Shown: one piece after another, positions 35,801 through 53,100 of the stretch
How the letters are laid out: each line of letters begins with the position of its first letter
Numbering within the stretch: position 1 is the first letter of the stretch
Assembly: GCA_000226015.1 (NCBI GenBank)
Contig: JH152744.1
Coordinates: 154,208-218,207, forward strand
DNA: 64,000 nt
DNA from: Mnemiopsis leidyi
Lineage: Eukaryota; Ctenophora; Tentaculata; Lobata; Bolinopsidae
Direction of reading: 5' to 3'
The notes under the pieces: model-generated
What the model was told of the DNA's origin: nothing
Database searches by the model: none
What the model saw: only the letters and a program-made list of their open reading frames with translations
Program-made: the position numbers and the translations under genes

Positions 35801-37803
35801 GACAGAGTATACGGAGAATTGAGTTCCATGACACGAGTGTAACTGTAACAAGTAGGTTTCTCCTATTATAATGAGGAACTGTTACCATGGAAACCTGCTA
35901 TGGCGTGGCAATCTCAGTTATTCTGCTTTAACTAGGTTTTATTTTACATAAGGAAACCTAGCCGAATACTATTGTCATAGGTGCGTTTCGTGGGATTTCG
36001 TCAGTCTCTGACTAAACCTATTTGACAATTTTCTGGAACTATATTGTGGAGATTTCGTCAGTCTCTGACTACACCTATTTGACAATTTTTTGGAACTATA
36101 TAGTGGAGATTTCGTCAGTCTCTGGCTACACCTATTTGACAATTTTCTGGAACTATGTTGTGAAGATTTCGTCAGTCTTAGACTACACCTATTCGACAAT
36201 TTTCTGGAACTTGAGGTTTTGTTAGCTACTGAGTTTGCACATTGTCCGCTACATATCGTCACTTCTAAACCCACGCGTTGGTTACTGAGTACTTATTACT
36301 TAAGAATAAACTTTGAGAGCGGTATCGTTCGATTGAGAAATTTTTGAAAACTTGAAAACACTTTCTAGAAAGTGTCGCAAGTTTTAAAAATTTTAAACCT
36401 CATTTTATTTGAAAATCCTTGGCCCTCTCTAGTAGCTCTGTAGTAAGCTTTCCTTAAATAAATGGCAACCAAAACCATGTAACATCTTTAATGAGACGTA
36501 GGGACAATTTTTTTTTGCAACTTGAAAATGCATTTCCATCGATAGCTCGTCTTTTTATCAGCAGCTCGTTAGTTTCTTGATTAAAGAAACAAACGGGATG
36601 ATGACATCTCATTGATGTCAACAAAAAAATTATGTTAGCTTAAAACGTATTTTGAAGTTTCAGCTTTTTATGGTTTTGACATTTGTACTTATCGGTACAG
36701 TTTATCGGTACCAACTTCCCATTTTATAGCCGCGCTGTAGTTATTGACAACAGAATAGTAGATTAGTGGCATAGCATTCAGCATGCCACCATAGCAGCCA
36801 ACTTTATAATTTACGAAAGCTCTGTCTGCTTAGAGTTAGAACGTTTTAAAAGTTTCTGCTCTTCTAGCCTTGAAATTTGTACTTATCGCCATCGGTACAG
36901 TGTATCCGTACTAACTTTCCAATTTCTATTTGCGTTTTAGATATTGACTACTAGCGTTACCAGAATGGTAGCATAGCATTCAGCATGCCACCATAGCAAC
37001 CAACCTCATATTATACGAAAGCTCTTTGACAACATTTCATCCGACGCGTCTACTGACGGACAAGCTTAACTTTCCGGTTTAGTTTATGTAAAGCTAGCAT
37101 GCTCGTCTACACTTAGCGGTATCATCTCGTTTGCTGGCATTCTGTAATTTGCAAAGAAGTAGACAAGTATTCCAATTTTTCGGTTAAAATAAAAACCAAG
37201 GACACCGCGTGACATTTCGGATTGAGTCCTTTAAAGTTATTTGACAGTTACCGGCCGATATCCCCGATAAATACAGATTCGACTGTCGACGCTGCAACAA
37301 CCTGTATCAAGATTCACAGCCAAGCCTTATTTAGCTATTTTAGAGGAGAAATTTGAAAAATGCTGACTATTCGATGTGACCACTGACCGTTACCATGGCG
37401 ACCAGCACGTCACGTGACGAAATATGTGTTTCAGCAAGCATGGAGAGGGCAACCACTGTGCGGATATTCGAGCACGAGACCTCTCACTCTGAGAGCCCAG
37501 GTAACTGCTTTCCACAGACCACTGTTCGCTTCACTAGTAAGACAGCTCCTTGTAAACGACGAGGTTGCGTTGTGAAACTAGACGGCCAGTTAAAGAATTT
37601 ACCTTTTAGCTTGTCAACGACAATGCGGGATTTTCCTCGACAACATTATAGTCATTAGGTTTATGTCATCGGGAGAGCCAATTCAGAGTTGCAAACTTAG
37701 TATTGCTCGTTTCACTTTTACCTTGTGTTTGATATACAGTGAGATATACTGCATCTCTAAGCCTACTCGCCATCAAGCCTGCTAGCCTGCACGATTAATA
37801 AGA
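32840..37803. other. Intergenic sequence without a supported gene
   Basis: Contents noted: a small inverted repeat around CCGCGGATC at 34131-34166, a 57-bp tandem repeat at 35992-36213, and a diverged direct duplication of about 180 bp (36655-36830 and 36855-37025, sharing GCATAGCATTCAGCATGCCACCATAGC in parts). Two TCACGTGA sites lie at 35365 and 35384. The final few hundred bases may hold the promoter and 5' UTR of the ODC-like gene, but no element can be fixed. Confidence 0.5.
35992..36213. repeat. 57-bp tandem repeat, about 4 units
   Basis: Units of GATTTCGTCAGTCTCTGACT-ACACCTATTTGACAATTTTCTGG type repeat about 3.9 times with few changes. Because 57 is a multiple of three, frames on both strands stay open across it. 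There is no sign of a gene. Confidence 0.85.
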
Positions 37804-41568
<3,765 letters not shown>

Positions 41569-42160
41569 GAAGAAAAAGAGTTAAGGTTTACAAATGTATG
41601 TGTCAATCGACACAAAGCGAGTTGGAGCACTGAAGCATAAAATTGACTATTTGAGCTAGATTAAATCAAATTTAATCAAGTGAAGGTAGTTCCGTTTTAA
41701 CAATAGCGAAATCAGACGGAGAAGCAGATAGTTACTTTAATTACGAAGTTTTGAGTGGGAGTTTTAATTTGATTAATCATTAATATTTTTTATCAGCGAT
41801 TCACTGAATAAGAGGTTTTTGCTTTTAATTGAAGAAAGGTTGAAAAATAAGACAAACTTAGAAACGTATTATGACACAGCGATTGACCAATGACATGTTA
41901 AGCACGGCCAATCAGCATCAGGTAAAGACCTAATTGTACAATTCGTCACAGAATTTTTTTTCGAGTCAAATCGCGAAATTTACAAGATTTCAAACACTGA
42001 GCCAAAAGCTACCAATATCAATAAAACGTCGGTAAAAAGAAGTTAGATACTCGTTGAAATGTGTTTTTAAAAGATAAAGACACCTTAATGCATCTACTTA
42101 CTGTAACTGGAAAAGCCAAAACGAAAAGATTACTGATTAGTGTCACCTCCCAAAACATAC
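41569..42160. other. 3' region between convergent genes
   Basis: AT-rich sequence after the ODC-like stop with several AATAAA-like words (for example near 42019). The terminal exon of the - strand gene at 42161-43424 may lie here but could not be fixed. Confidence 0.4.
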
Positions 42161-43424
42161 CTTCGAACTCCATTGGTGGGCAAAATAAAATGCCCATAAT
42201 CCAGCCTCCAGGCAATGAAATGGTAAGACAGACGTAAAATGAATTTAAATGTGAAAAATTGACATATATTTGCTAAACTGAATGTAATTATATTCCGAAT
42301 GTTGATCAAATAGGATCATGAGTTCCGTTGATCATCAATAAGTCAAATATTATCAACACCGTTTATGATGATCAATATACGATAATCGATGAATCCTTGA
42401 TGATCAATTTTGATTTTGGAAAAGCTCTTAAACGCATATGCCCAAATAATCAGACACGTCCCCTCGAGCAGCCAACAACTATGTTTCTGTGACATGTCAG
42501 GTTATTAAATTTGTCATAAACGAGCCTCCAGTTTCCCGGGCTGTTGAACGATGGCTAAACGATCCTACGCGAAATTTAAGAACAGCATGGTCTAGCGTAT
42601 CCCGGTTAACGGCCCAGCGTCCCTAATTTACTGTACGTAAGACATATGAGGTTGGTAAATTTGCTATTAGGACTCCTTTCTAGGCTCGAAAACTATATGA
42701 TCATTTAACGATGTTACACGAAATTTTGGATGAGCATGATCAAGTAAATAATTCTGTTAAACTGCAAAGCGTTCCAAATTAAACTGTATCTTTAAAAAGG
42801 TCGATAAATTTGCTTTAAGGTTGGTAAATTTGCTATAATTTTGGTGTTTCGTTTTGATTATATTATAATACCTACAAGAATTATTGTCTTGTAGCTTTAT
42901 TGTATTGACAATTTATAACATTAACAACTCAGTACTCACCATATTCCCAACCTGATTAAGACAAGATCTCGTTGGCATTCCTAACTTAATGTTCCAATCG
43001 CTTATATCACGTGATAGCATTGCTTGATATGGATCGGCCGTACAATCGCAGTCACGTGATACAAAAATATGTGGACTGACCCTTCCAAAATAACTACTTC
43101 TATCATCTACACATATACCGATTTTTGGTATACTTATATAAAGAAAAACATTTATAGAAAGACAAAAATGGATAAACTGTGCGAAAAATAAGGAATCAAT
43201 TTAGTTTTGAGGGCAAAGAGCTATCATTCCTAATCGACTCAATGCTCTTGACCGATTCACAAATAAACACAACAATAAGGGAATAACAGTTTATTGTTGC
43301 GCAATGCTATGGCCACAAGAAAAGGGCACAATTTAATTAAAGAAAAAATAACTCACCCAAATCGTCGTCCGTGGATCGATAGACTAGAAGTTTTGAACAT
43401 TTGCTTTACTTTGCCATAGCCCTT
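42161..43424 (-). CDS. Partial unrecognised gene: three phase-compatible exons
   Basis: Exons in transcription order are 43357-43424, 42940-43132 and 42161-42205, each with a good acceptor and donor (GTGAGT, GTGAGT, GTATGT) and matching phases (0 to 2, 2 to 0, 0 to 0). The translated product begins KGYGKVKQMFKTSS, has VSRDCDCTADP and WNIKLGMPTRSCLNQ in the middle, and ends GLWAFYFAHQWSSK. I do not recognise a family. Four cysteines within about 35 residues suggest an extracellular or metal-binding segment, but this is weak. No start codon or terminal exon was identified. The first exon begins in phase 0 and could be spliced to a donor at 43918 (TAC/GTGGGC) downstream of the giant gene, so this may be its 3' end. 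Confidence 0.55.
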
Positions 43425-43903
43425 CTGCAATGGAACTTGATGAGTAATGTGCGGATGATTAAAAAACCGTAAATTAAGATGTTTATTGCTTATTTTCCAT
43501 CATCGAAAGTGACACTATGCTATACAAAATGAAAAACGACGGTCATGAATTAATAAAACCTTATTTTACAAATGAAATGATCAATTAACCTTGGTATTAG
43601 CATTTATGCAATAAATTGAATATCGAAAATTGCTGTCATTACAGAGATTGTAAAATTATCGAAATAACACAAAAAATACACAAAAATAAACAAAAAACAA
43701 AAAATGTTTTAAAAATATGCAATTCCAAAAATACAAATGCCGAAAATTTAGCGCGAAATTTAAACAAAAACAGATGATAATATCAATATAATATCTTGTA
43801 TCAAAAGAGCGTTAAATGATATTTATATCCCGGGGAATTACCGGTTACTACCGTGCAATCCCAGCAAAGTATACTTTAATCCTTTGAAATCTTGCTTCGA
43901 TTT
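43425..43903. other. AT-rich spacer or intron on the 3' side of the giant gene
   Basis: Very AT-rich, no coding sequence seen. It could be an intron joining the open frame ending at 43904 to exon 43357-43424, or an intergenic spacer. Confidence 0.4.
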
Positions 43904-44158
43904 CTAGTGTTCGCCCACGTAGACTAAAATATCCTTCAAATCATACAAAGACATGTTTGTGGCTGCCATCCTTACTGTCGATATCGTGGTACTAATTCTC
44001 TTGAGGGATCGAAGAACACTTTGCGATGACGAAACTCTGCCTTTTCTACTCTGACATTTTGCTGTGCCTATTTCATTACAGTTTCCTGTTTCAAGGATCA
44101 TTTTCAGTTCCTGATATCGCTGATTTGTTGCTGACTTTTGTTCTTGCATGATGAGCAA
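43904..44158 (-). CDS. Open frame overlapping the end of the giant exon, possible alternative C-terminus
   Basis: This frame overlaps the last 55 bases of the giant frame and continues for 66 more codons with a protein-like composition (SVLRSLKRISTTIST, MSLYDLKDILVYVGEH). It may be the real C-terminus if a small splice or frame change occurs near 44110-44160, or may be chance. Acceptor-like CAG triplets occur at the overlap. No domain is recognised. Confidence 0.35.
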   Translation of the reverse strand: MLIMQEQKSATNQRYQELKMILETGNCNEIGTAKCQSRKGRVSSSQSVLRSLKRISTTISTVRMAATNMSLYDLKDILVYVGEH

Positions 44159-47100
44159 AATTTAAACATTTTCTTGTTTCTGAATACTTTGGCTATCGCC
44201 AATAATTTACGCTTTCCTGGGGAAGCAGTTTGAACTACTTTCTGGTCATTTGTCGACGAATTAGCTTTGTTGGAGGAATCAACTTGAACTGTTTTCAGAC
44301 CTTCGGTCTTAAGATCTTCCTTCGCTTTAAAGTGTTTACCTAACTCTGCTAAAAGATCTTTCTGGACCATTGAAGGCTGCAAACTAACTGTGATGCGCTT
44401 CATTTCAGAATATTGTAGTTCTTCAACCGATTTTGAAGGACCTGCATTTTCAAAATTTTTAGACAATTTAGACTTTCCGGATAAAGTTAGTGACTCTACC
44501 GTCTCATCGTGATGTGTGTTTCTCGATTCAGGAAGTTGATTTTCTACTTTGCCTTCAGTGATAGTGAAATTCTTAAGACTATCGGTGTGATTAATAAAGG
44601 GTCCCTTATTCGTTGTGCTTTGATTTTCAAATGCCTTTTCAAGAGCACAAGCGTCGCTGACTTCAATGATTCTTGGGCTTTCCAATCCCTCGGGTGTTTC
44701 CGTCGTTGAAATTGAATCACCATCAGAATTTACATTCTCAGTCTGAGAGTTATGAGCAAGTAGTGGCACCTCCAAAGAAAAATCTTCCGAACTCTCATCT
44801 GAGATCTCGGTCTCCGCAAGGTCGTGTGTGTTAAATATGATGCCATCATCAGCAATTACCTCGAAAGTTTCTTTCAGGCTGCAAGAGAGTCTTTTTGCAA
44901 TAGATGTTAGGCTGCTATGCTGATCATAACTCACACTAGCTTGCTCTTCTTCAACCAAACAAACTCTCTTATCAGTATTGTCATCAGTATGACTTGTACA
45001 ATCTGAAAGTTCTACTTTTTCGAAAGCACAGGTAAAAACGTTCTCAATAAAAGCTTCTACATCTATTTTCGTGGCGAAAGACTGGGATGGGATAGTCTTG
45101 ATCGAAATTTCCGAACCCTCAGAACTCATCTCAATCTGACAAGGAAAACTATCTGGCAACAATGATCTGCAATCTTCTAAAACATTAATGAGATCATTGA
45201 GCTCAATGATATCATCTGACTCGACAGTGGCGGTCATTGCAATGCTGCCACAGTCATCACAACAGCTGGTATCTAAATTATACAAAGACTTGCTGCCCAT
45301 ATTCAGGTCGATATTTTCAGAGATCGGTGTTAAACTTTGTGATGAAAAAACTCGTCTGTCTTTTTCATTCTTAACTTTCACCGGTTGAGATATATCCAAT
45401 CGGTCAGCTTCGGTGGAAAGATGTTCTGCATACACAGGATTATCGCCATTGCAATCTCGAGGATTGTTCTCAGTTCCTAAAAGCTCTGATTTATTGTCGA
45501 AAATCACTTGTTCACTTTCAAAAGTCTCCTTGCTAGATTTCTGCCTTACTTTGCCTTTGGAAATATGTTGTGTAACGTCTGATTTATTGATAGACTGGAA
45601 TTCATCGACTGGCGAAACATAATCACTGTTATTTGAATCTACATCACCTTGAAAAACTTTAGTTTTAAGTGGATCTGATGTGTTGTTGACATCTGTGACA
45701 ATCACTTGTACCCCTTTGCATGTTTCTTTGTTAGACTTCTGTTTCTCTGCACCCATATGCTCGAGCTGGTCATTGTTAAGACGAAATTCTTCATTATGGC
45801 AAAAAATTGTGGAAATATTGTTTCTCGAATCGCTATGGCTTTTTTTCACGACTGAAGGAATCTTATCAATTTTACTCATAACAGGTCCATCTTCAGCAGT
45901 TTCGGCAATATATTCTGTGAGAGTGTTAATATCAAGATAAGGATTCTCTTCTTGCCCGGCAGTAGAATATTCACGTTCTGTTTGTCCCACATTTGTACCC
46001 ATGTCATTGAGGTATATTTTGGAAACTTGAGTGACGTCTTGCGCATAGTCTGCTTGACAGCTAGAACTTTCAGCAACTTCCAGACTCTTTTTGTCAGTGA
46101 TTGATTCCTCGAAACTGTTTTTGTCTTCAAATTTTGTTATTGTACTGCGAAAAACGTTGGAAATTTTGTTTCTCACATCGTTATAGCTCTTCTTCACGAC
46201 TGGAGGATTCTCATCAATTTCTCTCACAACAGTTTCGTCTTTAGCAGCTTCAGCCATGTGTTCTCTGAGAGCGTTCATATCAAGATAGGGATTCTTTTCT
46301 CGTCCAGCAATAGAAAACTTTCGTTCTATTTGTCCGACATTTTCACCACATTCGGTAAAGTGTGTATCGGAGACTTGAGTGTCAATACTTTTAAATTCTT
46401 TAATGAACTCTTGTAAATTTTCCTTCGGCTCTTCACTAAATTTCTGGTTCCTTGTGTTGAAAATCTTATCAACAGCAAGTTTAAAATTACCTTTTGGCAT
46501 CAGTTTGGCACGCCCTGAATGATCACTACAGCTTTGTACGGCTGTTAAGTTCGTGTCAGCATTATCATCGTTTATTCTGCTTTTATCGGCTCCGTCATGA
46601 CCCACGTTTTGAACATCTTTATTTGATTCGAAAACGTGGTATGGCAGAAGTAAAGGATTGTCGTTCTTGTTTGAGGGCTCATCTATATCAAAATCTCTTT
46701 GCTCGAGCTTGTCAATGTCGGGACGCATACCAGCATTTTTACGAAAAACTGTGGAAATTTTGTTCCTCACATCGTTATAGCTCTTTTTAACAACGGGAGG
46801 ATTCTCATCAATTTCACGAACAATAGGTTCATTTTCGGCGTTTTCTGCCATGTGCTTCCTAAGACCTGAAATGTCGAGATATGGATTTTTGTCTCGACCA
46901 GCAACAGAGTACATTGACTCAAATGACTCGTGACTTGACCATTGGCTTGACCATTGGCTAAATGCATCCACCAATTTTATGCCTTGTTGCATATGATCCT
47001 CACATTGAAAATTCATGTTAGACCCCTGATTTCCCTTGTCAACAATACCAGTACTATAAGCACTTGGCTTGATGTATTGAGTCGATACAAGTGAGGGTGA

Positions 47101-50100
47101 ACCATGTATTGAATCATCACTTTCACTGATATTTGCATTGCCTGGGTCTTGTTCTTGGTGGGAATTTGGATCATTTACCAAACCAAGAAAATCGTGAAAG
47201 GATGAAATTGGCGATATGCAGTCAATATTGTTAGACCTTGGCGCCAATTCATTTGATTCTAAAATTAAGTTACTCTGGTCAGGGCTGAATGAGTTTTTCC
47301 GAAATACATTGGATATTTTTTGGCGGATATCATAAAAACTTCGTTTAACCGTAGGAGGTTCCCTATCAATTTCCTTTACAACTGGCCCATTTACAGCAGC
47401 TTCAGCCATGTGTTCTCTAAGAGCAGTAATATCAAGATAAGGATTCTTTTCTCGACCAGCAGTCGAATATCTACGTTCTATTGGTTCATCTTTTCTACCT
47501 AATTTACCAAAGTATGATTCGGAAACTTGAGTGTTGACGTTTGAAACTTCCAGTTCAGTCCCATTGCATTTGTTGTCCATAAATTTGGGACCACTGGTTG
47601 ATTGTACAGGCGAGTTTTCAGGGGAAATTTTAATTTGATCCCACAAAGGACGAGACTTTATATTGGTAACGGAATCCAAGGACCCACTCTTCATTTCCTG
47701 ACGTTTTCTCTTTTTTGGGCTTCTCATAGACTTTTTCGCGATATTTTTGAAATGCTCCCAAACAGAACGGTGTGACTTACTGGGCGAGATTGTTTGATCT
47801 CCGAGACTGTTTTCTTCAATTGTCCTCAAATTGTCAGCGGCTATATTGTGCTGGTTGATGAATGACTTCATTTGCTCCTTAGTTAAATTGTATAGTTCAT
47901 TGAAATCACTCTCCGAAAATTCAGGGCTGTTAAGATGAATCAGCATTTGTTTATACATGTTAACAGCTCTCTGAACCGGACTATGAGGTACACCTGGAGT
48001 AGAATCTTGAGAAGGCTCTTCTTTATATTGATGCTCAGTCCTTCCTTCCCTTGAAACTTTTTCGTACAAATTTGAAGATGTATCGGCTGAACTGAATAGT
48101 TCACCTCTAGCGTTCTCCGTAGTCTTCAGTTCTGATGACTCATCTTGCCATCGTGAATATTTGGGGCTTTCTGCTGTGATTGTTTGCGTTGTGTCAGCCA
48201 CAGCTGTATTCTTAACCTGATCCACCAAAGATTTAATGATTTTGAACTGATGAATTTTTTGAATGATTTCCTTTTCCTTGCCCAAAGAATTGAGTTCACT
48301 TTTTGTAACGCAATACTTTTTCTCGAATAAATGTTCGGGCACATCAGGAGACTGCAAATCATGCAGTAATCCTTCATAGTCTGTGATGACCAGGGCAACT
48401 GTCGACGATTCCAAATCAAGCACATCAGAAGCGGTAATTTTTATATGATTATTTGATGGCTTAGTTGTATTATTTGATGATGATTCATTATTTAAGAGAT
48501 CTGAGTCCATGCTGGCAGATTGTAAAACTGCTCCGATCGATTCTGTATATTCCGTAGTGTCATCTGTGGAATTCCATTCATCATCTGTAGAACTCAATTC
48601 AACTTCAATTTTTTGAGCGTTTATTAGCATTATCCTTTGCATTCTTTTCAGTTCTGTGGCTTTCTTTTCAATGCTCTCTAAAATCTTTTTGATTTTTGCC
48701 AATTCTCTAGTTTCATCTTTAAGCATGGGAGACTTTGCAGATGAAGGTTGATCAAGCAGATGGGATTCATAATCTCTAACAGTCTGCAAATCCTCTGAAA
48801 CATGGTCCAACCCATTATTGATATCAGCTATAAACTTAAGGTATTCGATATCAATAAACGAATTGTCTAAAGTAAAAGTACGTGATCTAGGAAGTAATAG
48901 TGAGGAGTCGTTAATTTTGGCGTCTTGAGCACTGATTCCAACTTGTCCATTGGTATCCTGAACTCCATTATAATCATCATAAGACTCGCTTTCGAGACTT
49001 AGTAAACTTTTACTTCTGACTACAGGAGAAAAGTCTGGAGCCACTTCTTGGTTTTGAGGGCAACAGTTAAATCCAAAATACTGAATAAAAACCCGTTTAT
49101 CAACATCAAGAGGCCTTTTATCAGAAGTAATTGGTAAGTTTTGACAGCTTTTCGCAACGTTGATCTTGTTTTTTATTCCCTCCATTTTCTGCTCAATATC
49201 TTTAGCACTTTTGCTTGTTTCTAGTTGCCCCACTATCGCCTCTTTTGAATCGTATTTAACAACAGGGTTAAGCTGCACATCACACGTCATCTGAGGTATT
49301 GATGATGGTACAAGCGACAAAGATCGGACAGTTGACACAGAGGCTAAATCTTTATTGTTACAAATTAGATTGGCTCTATGACTTTCCTTGCAGTTCCCAA
49401 CTTGACTCTTGGAATCCTGGAATTGCACTAAATCTGCATAATCACTGTTTTTTGAACTTATTTCGCTTATACATAATTCAATGCTATCTTTTCCTAATAG
49501 TATTCTGTCCTCCTCAGAGGGAGGAATATTAGTAGATTCGACTAATGTGCACTTATGTTGTTTCCTCTGAGGTGTCATTAGGTATTCCAATTTACTTTGA
49601 GAGTAACTGCTTCCAAAACTTATGGCACTTAAACCGAGCTCTACACCAACAGTGGACAAATCCTCATCTTCAACCAATATTCTGTCATAATCATCCTTTG
49701 AAACTTGATCTGATGCACACGTGCTTTCTAAATGTCTACGGATAACATTTCCCTCCATATCAAGGCCCTGAATCAAACAATCTGATATTGATTCTTGCTT
49801 GGCTGAACCTTCCTTAAAGCAGTCAACAGGTTCTTCCGACTTTTGCGGCAGTTGGCATTCCTTTTCGATATTCAAAAAATCTGTTGCATGAGCGAAAACA
49901 TTCATATTGTCGTCAAATCTAGGAGAAATGGGTCGTTCAATTTGAGTTGAAGTTTCTTTATTCAAGTTTCCATTACTCGTGAAAAGAGCTTTACTGCAAC
50001 TTCTAGGACAGATCAATGGTATTTCACCATCATCTATGTTTTCGCCATCTTCTGAATGACTCAAGTCGCCCAAAGCTTCCTTAGCCTGTTTTCCAGGACC

Positions 50101-53100
50101 AGCAGTTTTGCACTCCCGTAAAGAAAAATTTTGTTTTTCTTCTGCCTTAGCTTTGATAACAGAGCTCGGTAAATCACCACGAACCATCGGAGGTATTGCA
50201 TGCAATCCAGTTGGTAAATTTGACTTAGAGACTTCATCTTTATTCCGGGTGCTGCCAACTAAATTGGTTTTATAACTTTTCTGAATTATCTCCGATTGAA
50301 TGTCTTCACATTCTCTCCAAAATTGATCAGAATCGGCACAATCACTACTTTCAAAACTTATTTTGCTAGCACATAATTCTATTCCATCTTCCTTAAACGT
50401 GTCCATTTTAGAGGAAGGAATACAATCGGTCAAGAGAATTTTTGGTGGAATTTGTTCAGGTGTTGTTGGCCATTCAAATTTGGTTTGAGAGGAATTGCTT
50501 CCGAAACTCATGGCACTCAAAACTAGCTCTACACCTACTGAGGACATATCTTCATTTTCGTTAATGACGTTGTTCCTGTCAGAATTAACTGGCGACACTT
50601 GATCCAACACTCGAGTGTTTTCCGAATGAATAACATCACCGTCTAAATCAAGACCCTGGATCACACAAGTTGATTTTGGTACTTGCTTGGTTAAGTTTCC
50701 CTTAAGGTCATTAACCGTCTTCGCTGTTGCAACAGCATTAACATCAAAATTGTCAACAAATTTTAGAGAGTTTGTACAATTAATTTGACTAGGTGTTTTC
50801 TTCCTCATGTACTCAGTAGTTCTGATAGGTGTTTTACTTTCAATTACAGTTTTTGGATGTGTAAAGGAGTTTTCTATAAAGTCTGACTCAAGAGGAAAAT
50901 CTGACTCTTCTGCCTGTTTCTCAAGATTAGAAATCGCAACCTCACAGGAAGTCACACTCTTGTTCTCTGAAAGATGTTCAAAACTCAAAGAGCTTAACGC
51001 CACTTCTTTATCAGCAACTTTTTCTAGGCTAACGATATCATCAGCCTGGTGGGTAGCCCACTTACTTTCATTCCCTCGGGAAGTGTAATCAGTCTTACTG
51101 CAGTTTACTTCTGTGACGGATCTTCCTATTTTAGTATCAACTTTTTCTTTATGTTCGGATATGCTACTTAGTGATTGTTTACCTGTTTCAAGAATACTTT
51201 CAACAATAACTTCACTCCCAGGAGACAAATTTTTAACGTGAGGCTGATTGTCTGGACATACGCTGCAAGAATTGCACGTGTCATCGGCTACCTTAGAACC
51301 ATCATCCTTTTCTTCGTTAGTAGCAATAATGCAATCGCAAAGGATGTCTTGCTCTAAGTGATTCTCAAGATTAAAAGAACTTAACGCCACTTCATTGCCA
51401 GTAAAATAGTCCCTGCAGATCTTAGACTTCTGATCATGGTCAATGAGTGAACTCGATTCTGTACAATTGTTAAACTCTTTATATTGTGGTTCACTTCTTA
51501 CTTGTATGGTATCGGTTTTTCCAGCCTGAGAGCTAAGTGAGTTACTGAGCACTTTTTCATTAGTTTCAAGTGAACTTTCGGAACTTCCGGTTTTCAAAGT
51601 AATATTGTCTTTATCACAAAAACTGGTACTACCATGCTTTTCAGCTGTACTGACCTTCTCTCTAGAGAATCCATGTTCTGAACTGGTGCCTAGAAAATTT
51701 TTGTCAGTTATAGGGTCTGTTACCATTGAGAACACATCACTTTTGACACCAGAAAGCTCCTCCTCATTAGAAGCCAAAGAGGTTTGAAAGCTCATGGCAC
51801 TTGAACCGAATTCAGATTGCTCCTCCTCTGAGAGCAGACTAACATTATCAGTTTCCCGCACAATTGAGTCCATAGCAGCACTCCTTTGGGTGATGTTTGA
51901 GCTTATGCTATCAAATTCACTCTCTGAATCACTTTTTTCACTAAGATACTGTTGCAATAGATTGTCCATAGCTTGCAACTCTTTCAAGTCATTGTAAATG
52001 GACTGCTTCTTACCACTGTCAATTTGATTAGTCGAACCAATTTTTGAGAGTTTAACACTTTCAGCTTTCACATCACCGTTGTCTTTTATATTTTCTTCTG
52101 GCATGAGCTCGAGTATCGAACTCATTTTCTGAAGCACAATCAAATCATCACATATTCCAGTACCTTCTCCACTTATCATTTTATAGCCATCATCAATCAG
52201 CGACAACAATAATCTGGACTCCGAGACAGCTGAAAGATAACGTTTTTCCTCGAATGAACTTTCAACATTTTGCCCCTGACAAAATTCCCTATTTGCAATT
52301 TGGCAACCAACATCCACCAATGATGAATTTTGGCTACCAACTGAGTTTGTTGCAATACTTTCTAACCATAGTTCATTATCTTCATCACTCATAGTGTTAT
52401 CTTCAATTTTAGAAAAAAGAACTCCGGTTTCACCCTTTGGAACTTTATCGGCTGTTTGATTCCATCCAGTCTTTGCATGTACACCAGCTATTTTGTCACA
52501 TAGATTTACACTGACGTTAGTTTCATTGATCCGTTCAAACTCGAGCATGTCCTTGCTTAGTCCGTGATGATCCCTTTTATCAGTTTCACTAGATTCTCCA
52601 AATGATTTTTTCTCGTTCATATCGTATTTAGAACTGTGTTTTACTGATCTTAGTATTTTTTCTGTTTTCTTTTGGCCCAACTCGATATCTTGATTGAGAA
52701 TTTTGATATTGTCTAAATCGTTGATTGTCTTGTATTCGTCCGTGCCTCCCGAATACTTGCCTATAACTTCATTAGAGAATATTGTTGGCACAGTTTCAAT
52801 ACTTTTTAACCAGATTTCATTCTGTTCATTACCACGACCACTTTTCTCTACTTCAACACTTTCGGTCGCTTTATCGGTAGTTTCAAGCCTAATATCAGTT
52901 TTCTCATTGAGACTGGCTGTTTGAAGCACTTTAAAGTCCTCTTCTCTTTTGGGCATCCTATAGATTTCTTCCGATTTTTTACAAACTTCTGTGTTTTTAC
53001 ATAGGGAGTTTGTCCCTGAAAATTTCAAACCAATGTTCAAAGAAATTTCCGATTCACTACCAGAATCAAAGTGCCTGTCATCATCGGGTGTAACACTATC

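Noticed and set aside
35975-36347. Repeat-containing frames on both strands
   Set aside because: A 57-bp tandem repeat keeps all frames open; no gene signals.
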